From NCBI GenBank assembly GCA_947258375.1, contig CAMYIJ010000062.1:1-40165 (forward strand): DNA of 40,165 bases. Reading direction: 5' to 3'. Positions 7,809 to 15,782 of the stretch are shown here, piece by piece. A model generated the notes under the pieces. That model searched no databases, was not told the DNA's origin, and was given only the letters and a program-made list of their open reading frames with translations. The translations under genes and the position numbers were made by a program. This DNA comes from an uncultured Acidimicrobiaceae bacterium. Lineage in GTDB: Bacteria; Actinomycetota; Acidimicrobiia; Spongiisociales; UBA5794. How positions within the stretch are numbered: the first letter of the stretch is position 1; each line of letters opens with the position of its first letter.

Positions 7809-8963
7809 ATGACAACAGACCAAGCACCAACAGAGCCCATTTGGGAAGCCCTGCGCGGAGTCCTCGATCCCGAACTCGGCGAGAACGTCGTGGATCTCGG
7901 CATGATCAAGGGAGTCACCGTAAACGACGGTCTCGCCCGGATCTCCGTGGCGCTGACGATCGCGGCCTGCCCGTTGCGCGACCAGATCGAGGGCGACGTA
8001 GTTCGCCGGGTGAGCGCCCTTCCCCATATCAACGACGTTGCCGTGGACATCGTCGCCATGACTCAGGCGGAACGCACGGAGTTGATGGAACGAGTGCGCC
8101 TGCGCGCCCGCGAGAACGCGGGAGCCACCCGCGTGCATCCGACCACCAGGGTGATTGCCGTTTCCTCCGGCAAGGGCGGTGTCGGCAAGTCATCCGTCAG
8201 CGTCAACCTCGCCCTGGCGCTCGCCGACCTGGGCCATGAGGTCGGCCTGCTCGATGCGGACATCTGGGGTTTCTCCATCCCGCGCATGGTGGGCGCCACC
8301 ACCGAAGCACTATCGGCCAACGAGGATCGAGTGATCCAACCGGCCTCGGCATTGGGAATATCGGTCGTCTCCACGGGCCTCATCGTCGAAGACGAGGAAA
8401 CTGCTCTGATGTGGCGCGGGCTGATGCTGTCGAAGGCGCTGGAGCAGTTCCTGCGTGACGTTGGCTGGTCGCCGGACATGGATTATCTGATCATCGACAT
8501 GCCCCCCGGCACCGGTGACGTGCAGATGGCGCTCGCCCGCCTGCTCCCCCAGGCGGAAATGATCGTGGTCACGACACCGCAGCGGGCGGCCCAGAAGGTG
8601 GCCAGCCGCGTCGCCGATATGGCACGGCGCTCGTTCATGCCGGTTGTTGGAGTCATCGAGAACATGTCGGGTTTCACCGCCAAGGACGGTGAGCGGTACG
8701 ACCTCTTCGGCAAGGGCGGCGGGGCCGAGCTGGCCGCCGATCTCGGCGTGCCCCTGCTGGGGGAAGTCCCGCTCGATCCTGAGGTCGTCACCGGCGGCGA
8801 CGAGGGTTCCCCGGTGGTCCGCGCTCATTCCGATTCGCCGGCCGCAGCCGCGTTCGCCGCAGCCGCCAAGATCCTCACCGAGCTGGTGCCGCCGGCCGAT
8901 GCCGACTCATGCACGAGCCGTATCGCGATTCTCGAAGAGCAACTGGCGAAGCTGGACGGATAG
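7809..8963 (+). CDS. mrp: Mrp/ApbC/NBP35-family P-loop ATPase (Fe-S cluster carrier)
   Basis: This 384-residue protein has an N-terminal MIP18/DUF59 domain (residues 10-100, start WEALRGVLDPELGENVVDLG). A SIMIBI-class ATPase follows, with deviant Walker A GKGGVGKSS at 121-129, switch I DADIWGFSIPRM from 149 and Walker B DYLIIDMPPGTGD. The family transfers Fe-S clusters to apo-proteins in the cytoplasm. The usual cluster-binding CxxC (in other members NMSxFxCPxCG) is absent: the aligned stretch reads NMSGFTAKDGERYDLFG. Cluster binding must therefore differ, or the protein is a non-binding variant. The C-terminal ~25 residues form a separate helix (ILEEQLAKLDG). It is divergent from the A-type carrier gene. 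Confidence 0.9.
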   Translation: MTTDQAPTEPIWEALRGVLDPELGENVVDLGMIKGVTVNDGLARISVALTIAACPLRDQIEGDVVRRVSALPHINDVAVDIVAMTQAERTELMERVRLRARENAGATRVHPTTRVIAVSSGKGGVGKSSVSVNLALALADLGHEVGLLDADIWGFSIPRMVGATTEALSANEDRVIQPASALGISVVSTGLIVEDEETALMWRGLMLSKALEQFLRDVGWSPDMDYLIIDMPPGTGDVQMALARLLPQAEMIVVTTPQRAAQKVASRVADMARRSFMPVVGVIENMSGFTAKDGERYDLFGKGGGAELAADLGVPLLGEVPLDPEVVTGGDEGSPVVRAHSDSPAAAAFAAAAKILTELVPPADADSCTSRIAILEEQLAKLDG

Positions 8964-8969
8964 CCGCGC

Positions 8970-10199
8970 TCAGAGGCACAGATCGGCGACAAGCGGATAC
9001 GGGTTGACTGCCCCCCCACCGCCGGGGTGGTACTCGAAGTGCAGATGAGGCACCGTGTATGCGGCGTTGCCGGTATTGCCCACGTACCCGAGCAACTGCC
9101 CCACATCGAGACTCTGCCCGACGCTCAAGCCGGAAGCCCATCCGTCGAGGTGGGCGTAGTAGTAGGTGTCCCCGGAACCGGCTCTCAGCCACACCGTCTT
9201 GCCGCCGAGCCCACCGTTTCCGATCCTGGCGACCGTCGCGCTCTCGATGGCGACCAGTGGAGTTCCGCGGGAGGCCAGCATGTCAACCCCCTCGTGCGAT
9301 CGCCCTCCGGACCGGGGAGCACCCCACGTGTCGGTGAACGCGACGGCCCCATTGACGGGACAGGTCTTACCGTTCTCCGGAGGGGGAGGCGCCAGCGTCG
9401 TGGTCGTGGTTGTTGTGGCCGGAGGCTGAGTTGTGCCCGGAGGCTGAGTGGTGCCCGGAGGCTGAGTCGTGCCCGGAGGTTGAGTGGTGCCCGGAGGCTG
9501 CGTCGTAGTGGTTGCAGGCTGGGTTGTGGTGGTGGTCGTGGTGGAGGTTGCCGCCCGGCGCCGGGCGTCCGCCTCTCGCGCCCTCCGTTCGGCCTCGAGC
9601 CGTTCTGCCTCGATTCGCGCCGCCTCTTGCTGCGCCCATCGCTCGGCCACGGCGCGATACTCGTCGTCGGCTGCCTCGAGGTCGGCCAGGAGACCAACGG
9701 CAATCTGCTCGAGCTCAGCAGTCAGCTCCTGCTGGCGGGACAACGCGTTGTCGAGCGCCTCCTGCTGGGCGAGATAGCTCTCCTTGACGGCCCGCAGCCT
9801 GTCGAGGGTCGCCTGGTCGTCGAAGGCCGCCCTTTCCAGGTAGCCCTCCCCGAGCCGGAACTCGGTAATGGATGCGGCGCTGAAGAGGTCGAGCCGTCCG
9901 ACGCTCGCATTCATGTACATCGACTGCGCAATCTGTTGTGCCTCGGCGCTGGTCAACGTGAGGTCACGCTCTCTATCAGTGAGGGCCGCAGCAATACGAG
10001 TGAGGTCACTCGCCAGCCCGATGCCCTCTTCGACGGCGGTGTCGTAGGTCTCCATCGCGGCTGCCACTTGCCGCGAGACGTCGCGCCGATCCTGGGCGGC
10101 GCGAGCAACATCCTCTTCAGTCACCTGCCCGGTCTGGGCGTAGGCCGGTGCGGTCACCACCGCCACCACCACTAGACCGAGAGCGAGCCTCTTGAGCAC
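8970..10199 (-). CDS. Secreted M23 family peptidase with coiled coil and Thr/Pro linker
   Basis: This 409-residue protein has a signal peptide (1-21, ending AYA). A helical, heptad-like region (about 25-215, rich in Ala/Glu/Arg/Gln) resembles the EnvC-type regulatory coiled coil. A TTT/PPGTTQ linker (about 218-262) follows, then an LytM/M23 zinc endopeptidase domain. Zinc ligands are visible as His and Asp in SHEGVDM and in HLHFEYH (385-391), with YYAHL between. All expected catalytic residues are present, so it should be an active murein hydrolase acting outside the membrane, perhaps in daughter-cell separation. The GTG start lies 3 nt after the stop of the metallo-beta-lactamase gene, whose last codons supply an AAAGG RBS, so it closes the fxsA-NUDIX-MBL-M23 operon. 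Confidence 0.88.
   Translation of the reverse strand: MLKRLALGLVVVAVVTAPAYAQTGQVTEEDVARAAQDRRDVSRQVAAAMETYDTAVEEGIGLASDLTRIAAALTDRERDLTLTSAEAQQIAQSMYMNASVGRLDLFSAASITEFRLGEGYLERAAFDDQATLDRLRAVKESYLAQQEALDNALSRQQELTAELEQIAVGLLADLEAADDEYRAVAERWAQQEAARIEAERLEAERRAREADARRRAATSTTTTTTTQPATTTTQPPGTTQPPGTTQPPGTTQPPGTTQPPATTTTTTTLAPPPPENGKTCPVNGAVAFTDTWGAPRSGGRSHEGVDMLASRGTPLVAIESATVARIGNGGLGGKTVWLRAGSGDTYYYAHLDGWASGLSVGQSLDVGQLLGYVGNTGNAAYTVPHLHFEYHPGGGGAVNPYPLVADLCL
9419..9506 (-). repeat. 18-bp tandem repeats encoding PPGTTQ
   Basis: About five near-identical 18-bp units code the Pro/Thr linker of the M23 peptidase. They are flanked by Thr-rich simple sequence and form a likely variable, extracytoplasmic spacer. 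Confidence 0.8.
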
Positions 10200-10202
10200 T
10201 CG

Positions 10203-10985
10203 TTACCTTTCATCGGGCACCACCACGTGCATCTCCGTCGACGACGGAGACCTCAATAGTAGGCGTTGCTCTGATATCAGCTTCTGGAGCTGGACCCGGA
10301 CCTGCGAGGCAGCGGCCGATATCAATTCGGGAGGAATCCCCACGTAGACAACCTCGGTGATCGCCGCCGGCGTGTCGGCTCCTGCAGCCACCGCGGCAAC
10401 GATCTGGCGCTCCCGTTCGCGGCGGTGCTCGATGTACTCGGCGATAGCTGCTGCCGCATCCTCGATGGTGTCACCGTGACCGGGGCGCAGCCGCGTTGCT
10501 CCCAGAGAAGCGACCCGATCGAGCGAATCCAAATAGGCTGTGGCGTCCTCGAGGATCACGGTCGACCCCTCCATGATGTGATCGCCCGTGTACAGCTCCG
10601 ACCCCACGAGAAAGCACAGGTGGTCCCACGTGTGCCCGGGCGTGTGGACGGCCACGAGTTCGCCGCTGCCAACGGGAATCGTGGACCCGTCGGCGATCAT
10701 CAAGTCCGGGGAGAAGTCGGGGCCGGGCGCGAACCCGTATGAGGGGACGCCCAGCTTCTCGGCCAGGGGATTGGCCAGCGGGGCGTGATCGGGGTGGTTA
10801 TGTGAAACGACGACCGCCGCAGGTACCAGATCCCCGAGAGATCGTTCGATGGCGGCAAAGTGGGACTCGATGATGGGCCCCGGATCGAGGATCGCGGCTC
10901 GCTCGCCATCGTGAATCAGGTAGGTGTTGGTGCCGGGACCCGTATATGGGCCCGGGTTGGGGGCCAGCACGCGATAGCACTGCAC
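10203..10985 (-). CDS. Metallo-beta-lactamase fold hydrolase (LACTB2-like)
   Basis: This 260-residue protein has the full dinuclear zinc site: HNHPDH (62-67), the His of TPGHT, the Asp of YTGDH and the C-terminal RPGHGD. A C-terminal winged-helix-like region (about 195-250) is as in LACTB2, a group that includes RNases and thioester/lactone hydrolases. The start is GTG and shares one base with the TAG stop of the NUDIX gene (TAGTG), so translation is coupled. Pairing with a NUDT19-like NUDIX protein is a recurrent actinobacterial arrangement as far as I recall. The shared substrate (an acyl-CoA or RNA end) is not known. Confidence 0.87.
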   Translation of the reverse strand: MQCYRVLAPNPGPYTGPGTNTYLIHDGERAAILDPGPIIESHFAAIERSLGDLVPAAVVVSHNHPDHAPLANPLAEKLGVPSYGFAPGPDFSPDLMIADGSTIPVGSGELVAVHTPGHTWDHLCFLVGSELYTGDHIMEGSTVILEDATAYLDSLDRVASLGATRLRPGHGDTIEDAAAAIAEYIEHRRERERQIVAAVAAGADTPAAITEVVYVGIPPELISAAASQVRVQLQKLISEQRLLLRSPSSTEMHVVVPDER

Positions 10986-11773
10986 TACTCGAGCTCCGCG
11001 AATCGGCGCCGGCCGGGGCCCTGCAGCCGGCGAGCCGCCGCCGCCAGCTCATCGAAGTCGTAGCGTAGATCCGCCAGCTCGTCGTACTCGGGCTCACCCG
11101 GCAGGACGAGCCGGATCGAACCGTCCTGCTCCATCTTGATGCGCGGTTCCACCGCCTCGACATCGATGGTCGCGGCGGTCTCCATGAAGGCACCCGTAGA
11201 GCTGGCCTTGGCCAGTTGCTCCAACGTGACATGGGTCGGAAATGCCACAATCCACTCGCCATCGGCGGCCCGCAGAATCACGTCGCGGGGGCGGACCCAT
11301 TGGATCTCGACTATCTCCTGATCGTCGGGCACAGGCCTGACATCTGCCGTGACAACTGTGGCGAAGAACCGGGCGTCGTAGCGCATCGGTAGATCGGCAG
11401 GAGTGATCCAGTTCGCGAAATAGCGGACTTCCGCAACGAAGGTCTCGCCCGCCGCCTCGAGCGCGTCGTAGACGTCGCGGTCGCCAAGTGCCTCGGATCG
11501 GGGCGGCTCTGTCAGCCAGACACCGGCTTCCTCGACCGTCTCGCGCAAGGCGGCCAGGATCCAGGGAAGCTGGGACGGTGGGTTGTTGCCCTGCACGAGG
11601 CTCGCAGCCCGCTCTCGATCAGCCTCATCGACCCGGCCACCCGGAAACACCCAAGCGTTGGCCATAAATCGGGCGGTCGGGCTGCGGCGGCCCATCATCA
11701 CTTCCATGCCGTCCACACCGTCACGGAGCAGACAGATGGTCGAAGAGGGTCGCGGAGTGACGGGCGTGGTCAT
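10985..11773 (-). CDS. NUDIX hydrolase, NUDT19/NUDT7-like
   Basis: This 262-residue protein carries a NUDIX box that starts at FPGGRVDEADRE and resumes after an insertion of ~20 residues at LAALRETVEEAGVWL. The REx(2)EE(x)G core and its metal-binding Glu residues are intact. An insertion inside the box is characteristic of NUDT19-type coenzyme A diphosphohydrolases, so a CoA or acyl-CoA substrate is likely by family but not proven. The gene overlaps the stop of fxsA (ATGA) and the start of the metallo-beta-lactamase gene (TAGTG), placing it in the middle of a tightly coupled operon. The N-terminal strand SSTICLLRDG is a normal NUDIX start. Confidence 0.85.
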   Translation of the reverse strand: MTTPVTPRPSSTICLLRDGVDGMEVMMGRRSPTARFMANAWVFPGGRVDEADRERAASLVQGNNPPSQLPWILAALRETVEEAGVWLTEPPRSEALGDRDVYDALEAAGETFVAEVRYFANWITPADLPMRYDARFFATVVTADVRPVPDDQEIVEIQWVRPRDVILRAADGEWIVAFPTHVTLEQLAKASSTGAFMETAATIDVEAVEPRIKMEQDGSIRLVLPGEPEYDELADLRYDFDELAAAARRLQGPGRRRFAELE

Positions 11774-12150
11774 CGAATCGTCACCGCACCCCGGCCGTAG
11801 CGCCGACTGAACCAGCGGCGCAGAATCTCACGAATCTGCGGCACCAGCAGGCTGAACCCGACGGCATCTGTGAGGAATCCGGGAGTCAGCAGCAACGCGC
11901 CGGAAACGAGAATCATCGCCCCGTGGGCCAGTTCCTTAGTCGGTACCACCCCCTGCACCACTGAGGCCTGCAGCGCGGCATACTCGGCCCGACCTTGCCG
12001 CGACACGAGCGAGGCGCCCACCAGCGCGGTCACCACCACGATCACCAGAGTCGCCGGAATCCCAATACTCTCACCAACCGTGAGGAACAGGGCGATCTCG
12101 ACGATCGGAGTCACGAGGAACAGCGCAAACAGGGCCGGCAGGGGTCTCAT
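11770..12150 (-). CDS. fxsA: FxsA family membrane protein
   Basis: This 126-residue polytopic protein matches the FxsA pattern: an N-terminal membrane helix (LPALFALFLVTPIVEIALFL), a second helix after GESIG, the conserved ASLVSRQG turn, and the segment GALLLTPGFLTDAVGF, which is the family signature. E. coli FxsA relieves exclusion of phage T7 by F plasmid; the native role is unknown. The reading frame stays open upstream into selA territory, but the ATG at 12150 is the natural start because it begins the conserved region and has a TATCCT box 7 nt upstream. It is first in the operon with NUDIX, MBL and M23 genes and shares a 36-nt divergent promoter region with selA. Confidence 0.85.
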   Translation of the reverse strand: MRPLPALFALFLVTPIVEIALFLTVGESIGIPATLVIVVVTALVGASLVSRQGRAEYAALQASVVQGVVPTKELAHGAMILVSGALLLTPGFLTDAVGFSLLVPQIREILRRWFSRRYGRGAVTIR

Positions 12151-12157
12151 GCGGCTG

Positions 12158-12163
12158 AGGATA
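12158..12163 (-). promoter_or_regulatory. -10 box TATCCT of the fxsA operon
   Basis: Minus-strand TATCCT lies 7 nt before the fxsA ATG, so the transcript would be leaderless. It is only 10 nt away from the opposing selA -10 box, so the two promoters must overlap and may compete. Confidence 0.45.
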
Positions 12164-12173
12164 CCCATCCGGG

Positions 12174-12179
12174 TAATCT
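12174..12179 (+). promoter_or_regulatory. -10 box TAATCT of selA
   Basis: TAATCT lies 7 nt before the selA ATG at 12187 with no RBS, which fits a leaderless message. Its -35 region would fall inside the fxsA start. Confidence 0.45.
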
Positions 12180-12186
12180 GCGCCAC

Positions 12187-13533
12187 ATGAAGCTGCGAGA
12201 CCTTCCCGGCGTTGACAGACTCGCCGGCGACGTCGCCGGGAGACTCCCCTACCCGCTGCCGAACCCGCTGATCGTCACCGTCGCCCGCCAGGCCATCGAT
12301 GAGGCGCGGCAAGTGATCTTGGGCGGCGGGGAGGCCGATCCGGCCGTTATCGCCCTCGATTCACTGCTGCCGCTGGCCGCCGCCAGGCCTCGCCGGGTTC
12401 TCAACGCGACCGGAGTCCTCCTCCACACCAACCTCGGGCGAGCGCCGCTTGCCGCGCACGCTGCCGCCGTCGCCGCCGATCAGGCCGTCGGATATCTCAA
12501 CCTCGAGGTCGACCTTGCCACGGGTGACCGGGGCGGCCGAGGGAAATACACCGCGGAGCTGCTCAAGACGTTGACGGGAGCCGAGGCCGCCCTGGTCGTC
12601 AACAACAATGCCGGGGCGCTCCTCCTCTCGCTGGCCGCACTGGCAGGGGGAAAGCGGGTCCTCGTCTCGCGAGGGGAACTCATCGAGATCGGCGGGAGCT
12701 TCCGGCTGCCCGATCTAATGGCCTCGTCGGGAGCGATCCTCGAAGAGGTTGGAACCACCAACCGCACCCGGCTCGCCGACTACGAGAGGTCGGTCGAGAA
12801 CGCGGCCGCCGTGCTCAAGGTGCACCCCTCCAACTACCGGGTCGAGGGATTCACCGAGGAAGTCGATTACGGCGACCTGGCATCGCTCGCCGCAGCCGCC
12901 GGAATCCCTTTCATCGCAGACGTCGGCTCGGGCCTCCTCGATATCCGCACCCCTTGGCTCGAGGGCCCACCGCCTTCGTGGCTCGCAGGCGAGCCGGGCG
13001 TTCGCCAGACGCTCGAGGCCGGGGCGTCGGTGGTCCTATTCAGTGGCGACAAGCTGCTCGGAGGACCCCAGGCCGGCGTGATCGTCGGCGAGGCTTCCGC
13101 GGTCGACCGGATCAGGCGCCACCCCATGGCTCGAGCCCTCCGGGTGGACGGAACCACCCAGGCCGCTTTGGTCACGACGCTCGAGTCCTACGCCGCCGGT
13201 GACGGTCGTGCCATCCCATTCTGGGATATGGCCACGCTGGACATTGCCGAGCTCACGGCCCGATCCGTGGCGTTCGCCTCGTCAGTCGGAGAGTCTGCCA
13301 CCGTCATCGATTCCCATTCGGTGCCGGGTGCCGGCTCGGTCCCCGGGGAGATGATTCCGTCACCGGCGATCCGCGTCGTTTGCGACGCCGATGCGGTCTG
13401 GCACGGCTTGATTGGGGCCACACCACCGGTTCTGGCGCGGCGCAAGCAGGGCGCCCTCGAGATCGACCTGCGAACGATCCCGCCGGGAAACGACGGCAGG
13501 ATCGCCGATCTGCTTCACGAATTGCTGGGCTAG
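12187..13533 (+). CDS. selA: L-seryl-tRNA(Sec) selenium transferase
   Basis: A PLP enzyme that converts Ser-tRNA(Sec) to Sec-tRNA(Sec) using selenophosphate. The 448-residue length is normal. Family blocks are RVLNATGVLLHTNLGRAPL (70-88), LVVNNNAGALLL, ISRGE-like VLVSRGELIEIGGSFR, EVGTTNRT, IADVGSGLL and the PLP-binding Lys289 in LFSGDKLLGGPQAG. The frame is open for 64 codons upstream, but the ATG at 12187 is supported by the -10 box 7 nt before it and by family length. It is followed after 3 nt by selB. The strain should therefore make selenoproteins, though no selD, tRNA-Sec or recognisable selenoprotein gene is in this window. Confidence 0.94.
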   Translation: MKLRDLPGVDRLAGDVAGRLPYPLPNPLIVTVARQAIDEARQVILGGGEADPAVIALDSLLPLAAARPRRVLNATGVLLHTNLGRAPLAAHAAAVAADQAVGYLNLEVDLATGDRGGRGKYTAELLKTLTGAEAALVVNNNAGALLLSLAALAGGKRVLVSRGELIEIGGSFRLPDLMASSGAILEEVGTTNRTRLADYERSVENAAAVLKVHPSNYRVEGFTEEVDYGDLASLAAAAGIPFIADVGSGLLDIRTPWLEGPPPSWLAGEPGVRQTLEAGASVVLFSGDKLLGGPQAGVIVGEASAVDRIRRHPMARALRVDGTTQAALVTTLESYAAGDGRAIPFWDMATLDIAELTARSVAFASSVGESATVIDSHSVPGAGSVPGEMIPSPAIRVVCDADAVWHGLIGATPPVLARRKQGALEIDLRTIPPGNDGRIADLLHELLG

Positions 13534-13536
13534 CGC

Positions 13537-15345
13537 ATGCCGATCATCGCGACTGCCGGCCATGTCGACCACGGAAAGTCGACCCTAGTGGAGGCTCTCA
13601 CCGGCCGGGATCCGGACCGCTGGGCCGAGGAGAAGGAACGCGGACTGACCATCGACCTCGGCTTCGCCTGGGCCCGAATCGGTGACCAGCCCGTTGGCTT
13701 CGTTGACGTGCCCGGCCATGAACGCTTCATCAAGAATATGCTCGCCGGCGTCGGCGGCCTCGACGTGGCCCTGTTCGTCGTTGCAGCCGACGAAGGATGG
13801 ATGCCGCAGTCGGAGGAGCACATGGCGGTGCTCGACCTGCTCGATGTGACTCGGGGTGTGATCGCCCTCACCAGGATCGACGTTGCCGACCCCGACATTG
13901 TCGAGCTGGCACGGATCGAGGTCGAGGATCAGCTCGCCGGCACCGCTCTCGGAGGCTGGCCGGTCGTAGAGGTGTCGGCGGTGACCGGCCAAGGGATGGA
14001 GGATCTGGAGACGGCCCTCGCCGCGGCCCTCGCCGCGACCGGAGCGCCTCGCGACATCGGCCGGCCCCGGCTCTGGGTCGACCGCAGCTTCGTCATCTCG
14101 GGCGCCGGCGTCGTCGTGACGGGAACCTTGCTCGACGGGACCATCAACGCCGGTGACAACATCGAGCTGTGGCCCGGGCCGCGCCAAGCCCGGATTCGCA
14201 GCCTCCAGAGCCACGAGACCGAAGTCACGATCGCCGCTCCCGGATCACGAGTGGCCGCCAACCTCGTCGGACTCGAGCGTGACGACGTGACGCGAGGAGT
14301 ATTGATGTGCGGGCCGGGCCAGGCTGCCGACTCCAACCGGTTCCTGGCGACCGCGCATCCGGTGCGCGGCTATGACGGCATCGCCGATCGAGGCGCCTAT
14401 CAGCTCCACGCCGGAAGTGGCGCCTGGCCGGTGCGAGTACGTTCCGTCGCCGACGACACACTCCTGATCACCGCTGCCGACCGCATCCCGCTCGCCTGCG
14501 GTGATCGATACATCCTGCGGGAAACCGGGCGGCGGGCAGTAGTGGGCGGGGGCCGCATTCTCGATCCCCGGCCCGCCGGAACGGCCCACAAGCTGGCGGC
14601 CGACGGCCGAATCATCACCACCGCGCTCGAGGCGGGACCTGATGCGCTGGCGACGGCCCTCCTCGAGGTCCGGAGGACCGCTCCCCTTGACGAACTGGCG
14701 GTCGACAGTCGCGGGGGAACTCCCTCCCAAGCTGTGATCGGCGGCGCGCAGGCGATGCACGACGCTGCCGCGGCCGGCGTCGCGACGGAGTTGGCAGCTG
14801 CCGTGGCAGCCTTCCAGGAGTCCAATCCGTTGCGACCCGGAATCCCGAAGGCGACCCTGGCATCGAGCCACCAACTCGGCCGGGCCCTTCTCGATGCCTT
14901 GCTGGCGCGGCGGGACGATCTGGTCGATGACGGGGCCACAGTGCGTTCGGCCGACCACGGCGCCTCCTGGAGCCGCGAGGACGAGAAGGCCTGGGAAGCG
15001 GCGGTCGTCTCGATTGAGGCCGCCGGGCTGGCAGTCCCCAGAGCCACTCAGCTCGGCTTGCGCAGCGAGTTGATGCACGCCGCGATAAGGGAGGGCCGCC
15101 TCACCAGGGTGGCCGATGACCTGGTCTACCTACCGGATCAGTTGGCAGAGCTGACCACCCGGCTGGCTGCTCTCCCGGCGGAGTTCACAGTTGCCGACTT
15201 CCGCGATGAGATGGGGATCAGCCGGCGTCACGCGGTACCGTTGCTCGAGTGGCTCGACGGCACCGGCTGGACGTCACGACGCGGTGACGTCAGAACCCTC
15301 AGGCGGTCGCCATCGCCAGGACCTGGCGGCGCTCCGCTTCGGTGA
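13537..15345 (+). CDS. selB: Selenocysteine-specific translation elongation factor
   Basis: A GTPase that brings Sec-tRNA(Sec) to UGA codons at a SECIS hairpin. The G1 motif GHVDHGKST (8-16), ERGLTIDLGFAW switch region and DVPGHERF (G3) are clear. The G4 motif is TRID in place of NKxD, as SelB proteins often vary here. Domains II and III follow (to about 340), then a C-terminal region with winged-helix repeats (LPAEFTVADFRDEMGISRRHAV) that binds SECIS RNA. The 602-residue length is normal. The start is 3 nt after the selA stop. The last 47 nt overlap the 3' end of the convergent whiB gene; the terminal Pro/Arg-rich tail coded there may be dispensable. Confidence 0.94.
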   Translation: MPIIATAGHVDHGKSTLVEALTGRDPDRWAEEKERGLTIDLGFAWARIGDQPVGFVDVPGHERFIKNMLAGVGGLDVALFVVAADEGWMPQSEEHMAVLDLLDVTRGVIALTRIDVADPDIVELARIEVEDQLAGTALGGWPVVEVSAVTGQGMEDLETALAAALAATGAPRDIGRPRLWVDRSFVISGAGVVVTGTLLDGTINAGDNIELWPGPRQARIRSLQSHETEVTIAAPGSRVAANLVGLERDDVTRGVLMCGPGQAADSNRFLATAHPVRGYDGIADRGAYQLHAGSGAWPVRVRSVADDTLLITAADRIPLACGDRYILRETGRRAVVGGGRILDPRPAGTAHKLAADGRIITTALEAGPDALATALLEVRRTAPLDELAVDSRGGTPSQAVIGGAQAMHDAAAAGVATELAAAVAAFQESNPLRPGIPKATLASSHQLGRALLDALLARRDDLVDDGATVRSADHGASWSREDEKAWEAAVVSIEAAGLAVPRATQLGLRSELMHAAIREGRLTRVADDLVYLPDQLAELTTRLAALPAEFTVADFRDEMGISRRHAVPLLEWLDGTGWTSRRGDVRTLRRSPSPGPGGAPLR

Positions 15346-15556
15346 GGCCGCCCCAGATGCCGTACGGCTCCTTGATCTCTGCCGCGTATTCGAGGCATGG
15401 CAGCTTCACCGGACAGATCTGGCATATCGATTTGGCCCGGGCTTCTCGCTTCTCGCGCTCGTCCTTTCGCTCCGATGTGCTCGGTGGGAAGAAGAGGTGC
15501 GAATGGTTTCCGCTGCAGAGTGCAATCGGCTGCCAGGTCCTATCGAGTGCGATCAC
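15299..15556 (-). CDS. WhiB-family Fe-S transcriptional regulator
   Basis: This 85-residue actinobacterial Wbl protein has the four cluster-binding cysteines: Cys14 in the N-terminal segment, CxxC in ICQICPV and a last Cys in PCLEYA. The GIWGGLT turn follows, with a short basic/acidic tail (EAERRQVL) for DNA or sigma-factor contact. Such proteins bind a [4Fe-4S] cluster and act with the primary sigma factor in response to redox or NO. The start is GTG, preceded by GGAAGG about 9 nt upstream. The 3' end overlaps that of selB by 47 nt on the opposite strand. Which WhiB paralogue this is cannot be decided. No gene is seen in the 226 nt upstream (15557-15782). Confidence 0.88.
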   Translation of the reverse strand: MIALDRTWQPIALCSGNHSHLFFPPSTSERKDEREKREARAKSICQICPVKLPCLEYAAEIKEPYGIWGGLTEAERRQVLAMATA

Positions 15557-15782
15557 AGGTGGGGCCTTCCTACGGGGCTAAATGCAAGGGCGATGCCGGA
15601 AGCTAGCCGCGAACTTCTCCACAGACCAGGGAAAAAGTAGTAGAAAGCGCTAGCTATTCGCGAACACCCGAAGATGAGTCATCTGTCCCCTTGGCAGCAA
15701 CAGACCGCCATTGGTGGAGATTTTTGCGTGGCGGGCCGCCACTACGCCATGGCGGAAGGGGGAGCGGAACCGCGACGACACC

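Noticed and set aside
9027..10175. Long plus-strand ORF (382 codons) opposite the M23 peptidase
   Set aside because: The minus-strand gene has signal peptide, domain motifs and coupling. The antisense frame is Arg/Ser/Gly-rich with no recognisable features.
11995..12186. Upstream in-frame extension of selA by 64 codons
   Set aside because: It lies antisense to fxsA, is His/Arg-rich, and the ATG at 12187 has the -10 box and the family N-terminus.
15735..15755. Hairpin with nearby TTTTT near the nfeD 3' end
   Set aside because: The T-run precedes the stem on the plus strand and becomes an A-run on the minus strand, so it does not form an intrinsic terminator for either direction.
15560..15780. 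tRNA-Sec sought next to selB
   Set aside because: No 90+ nt cloverleaf with TCA anticodon or T-arm motif was found on either strand.
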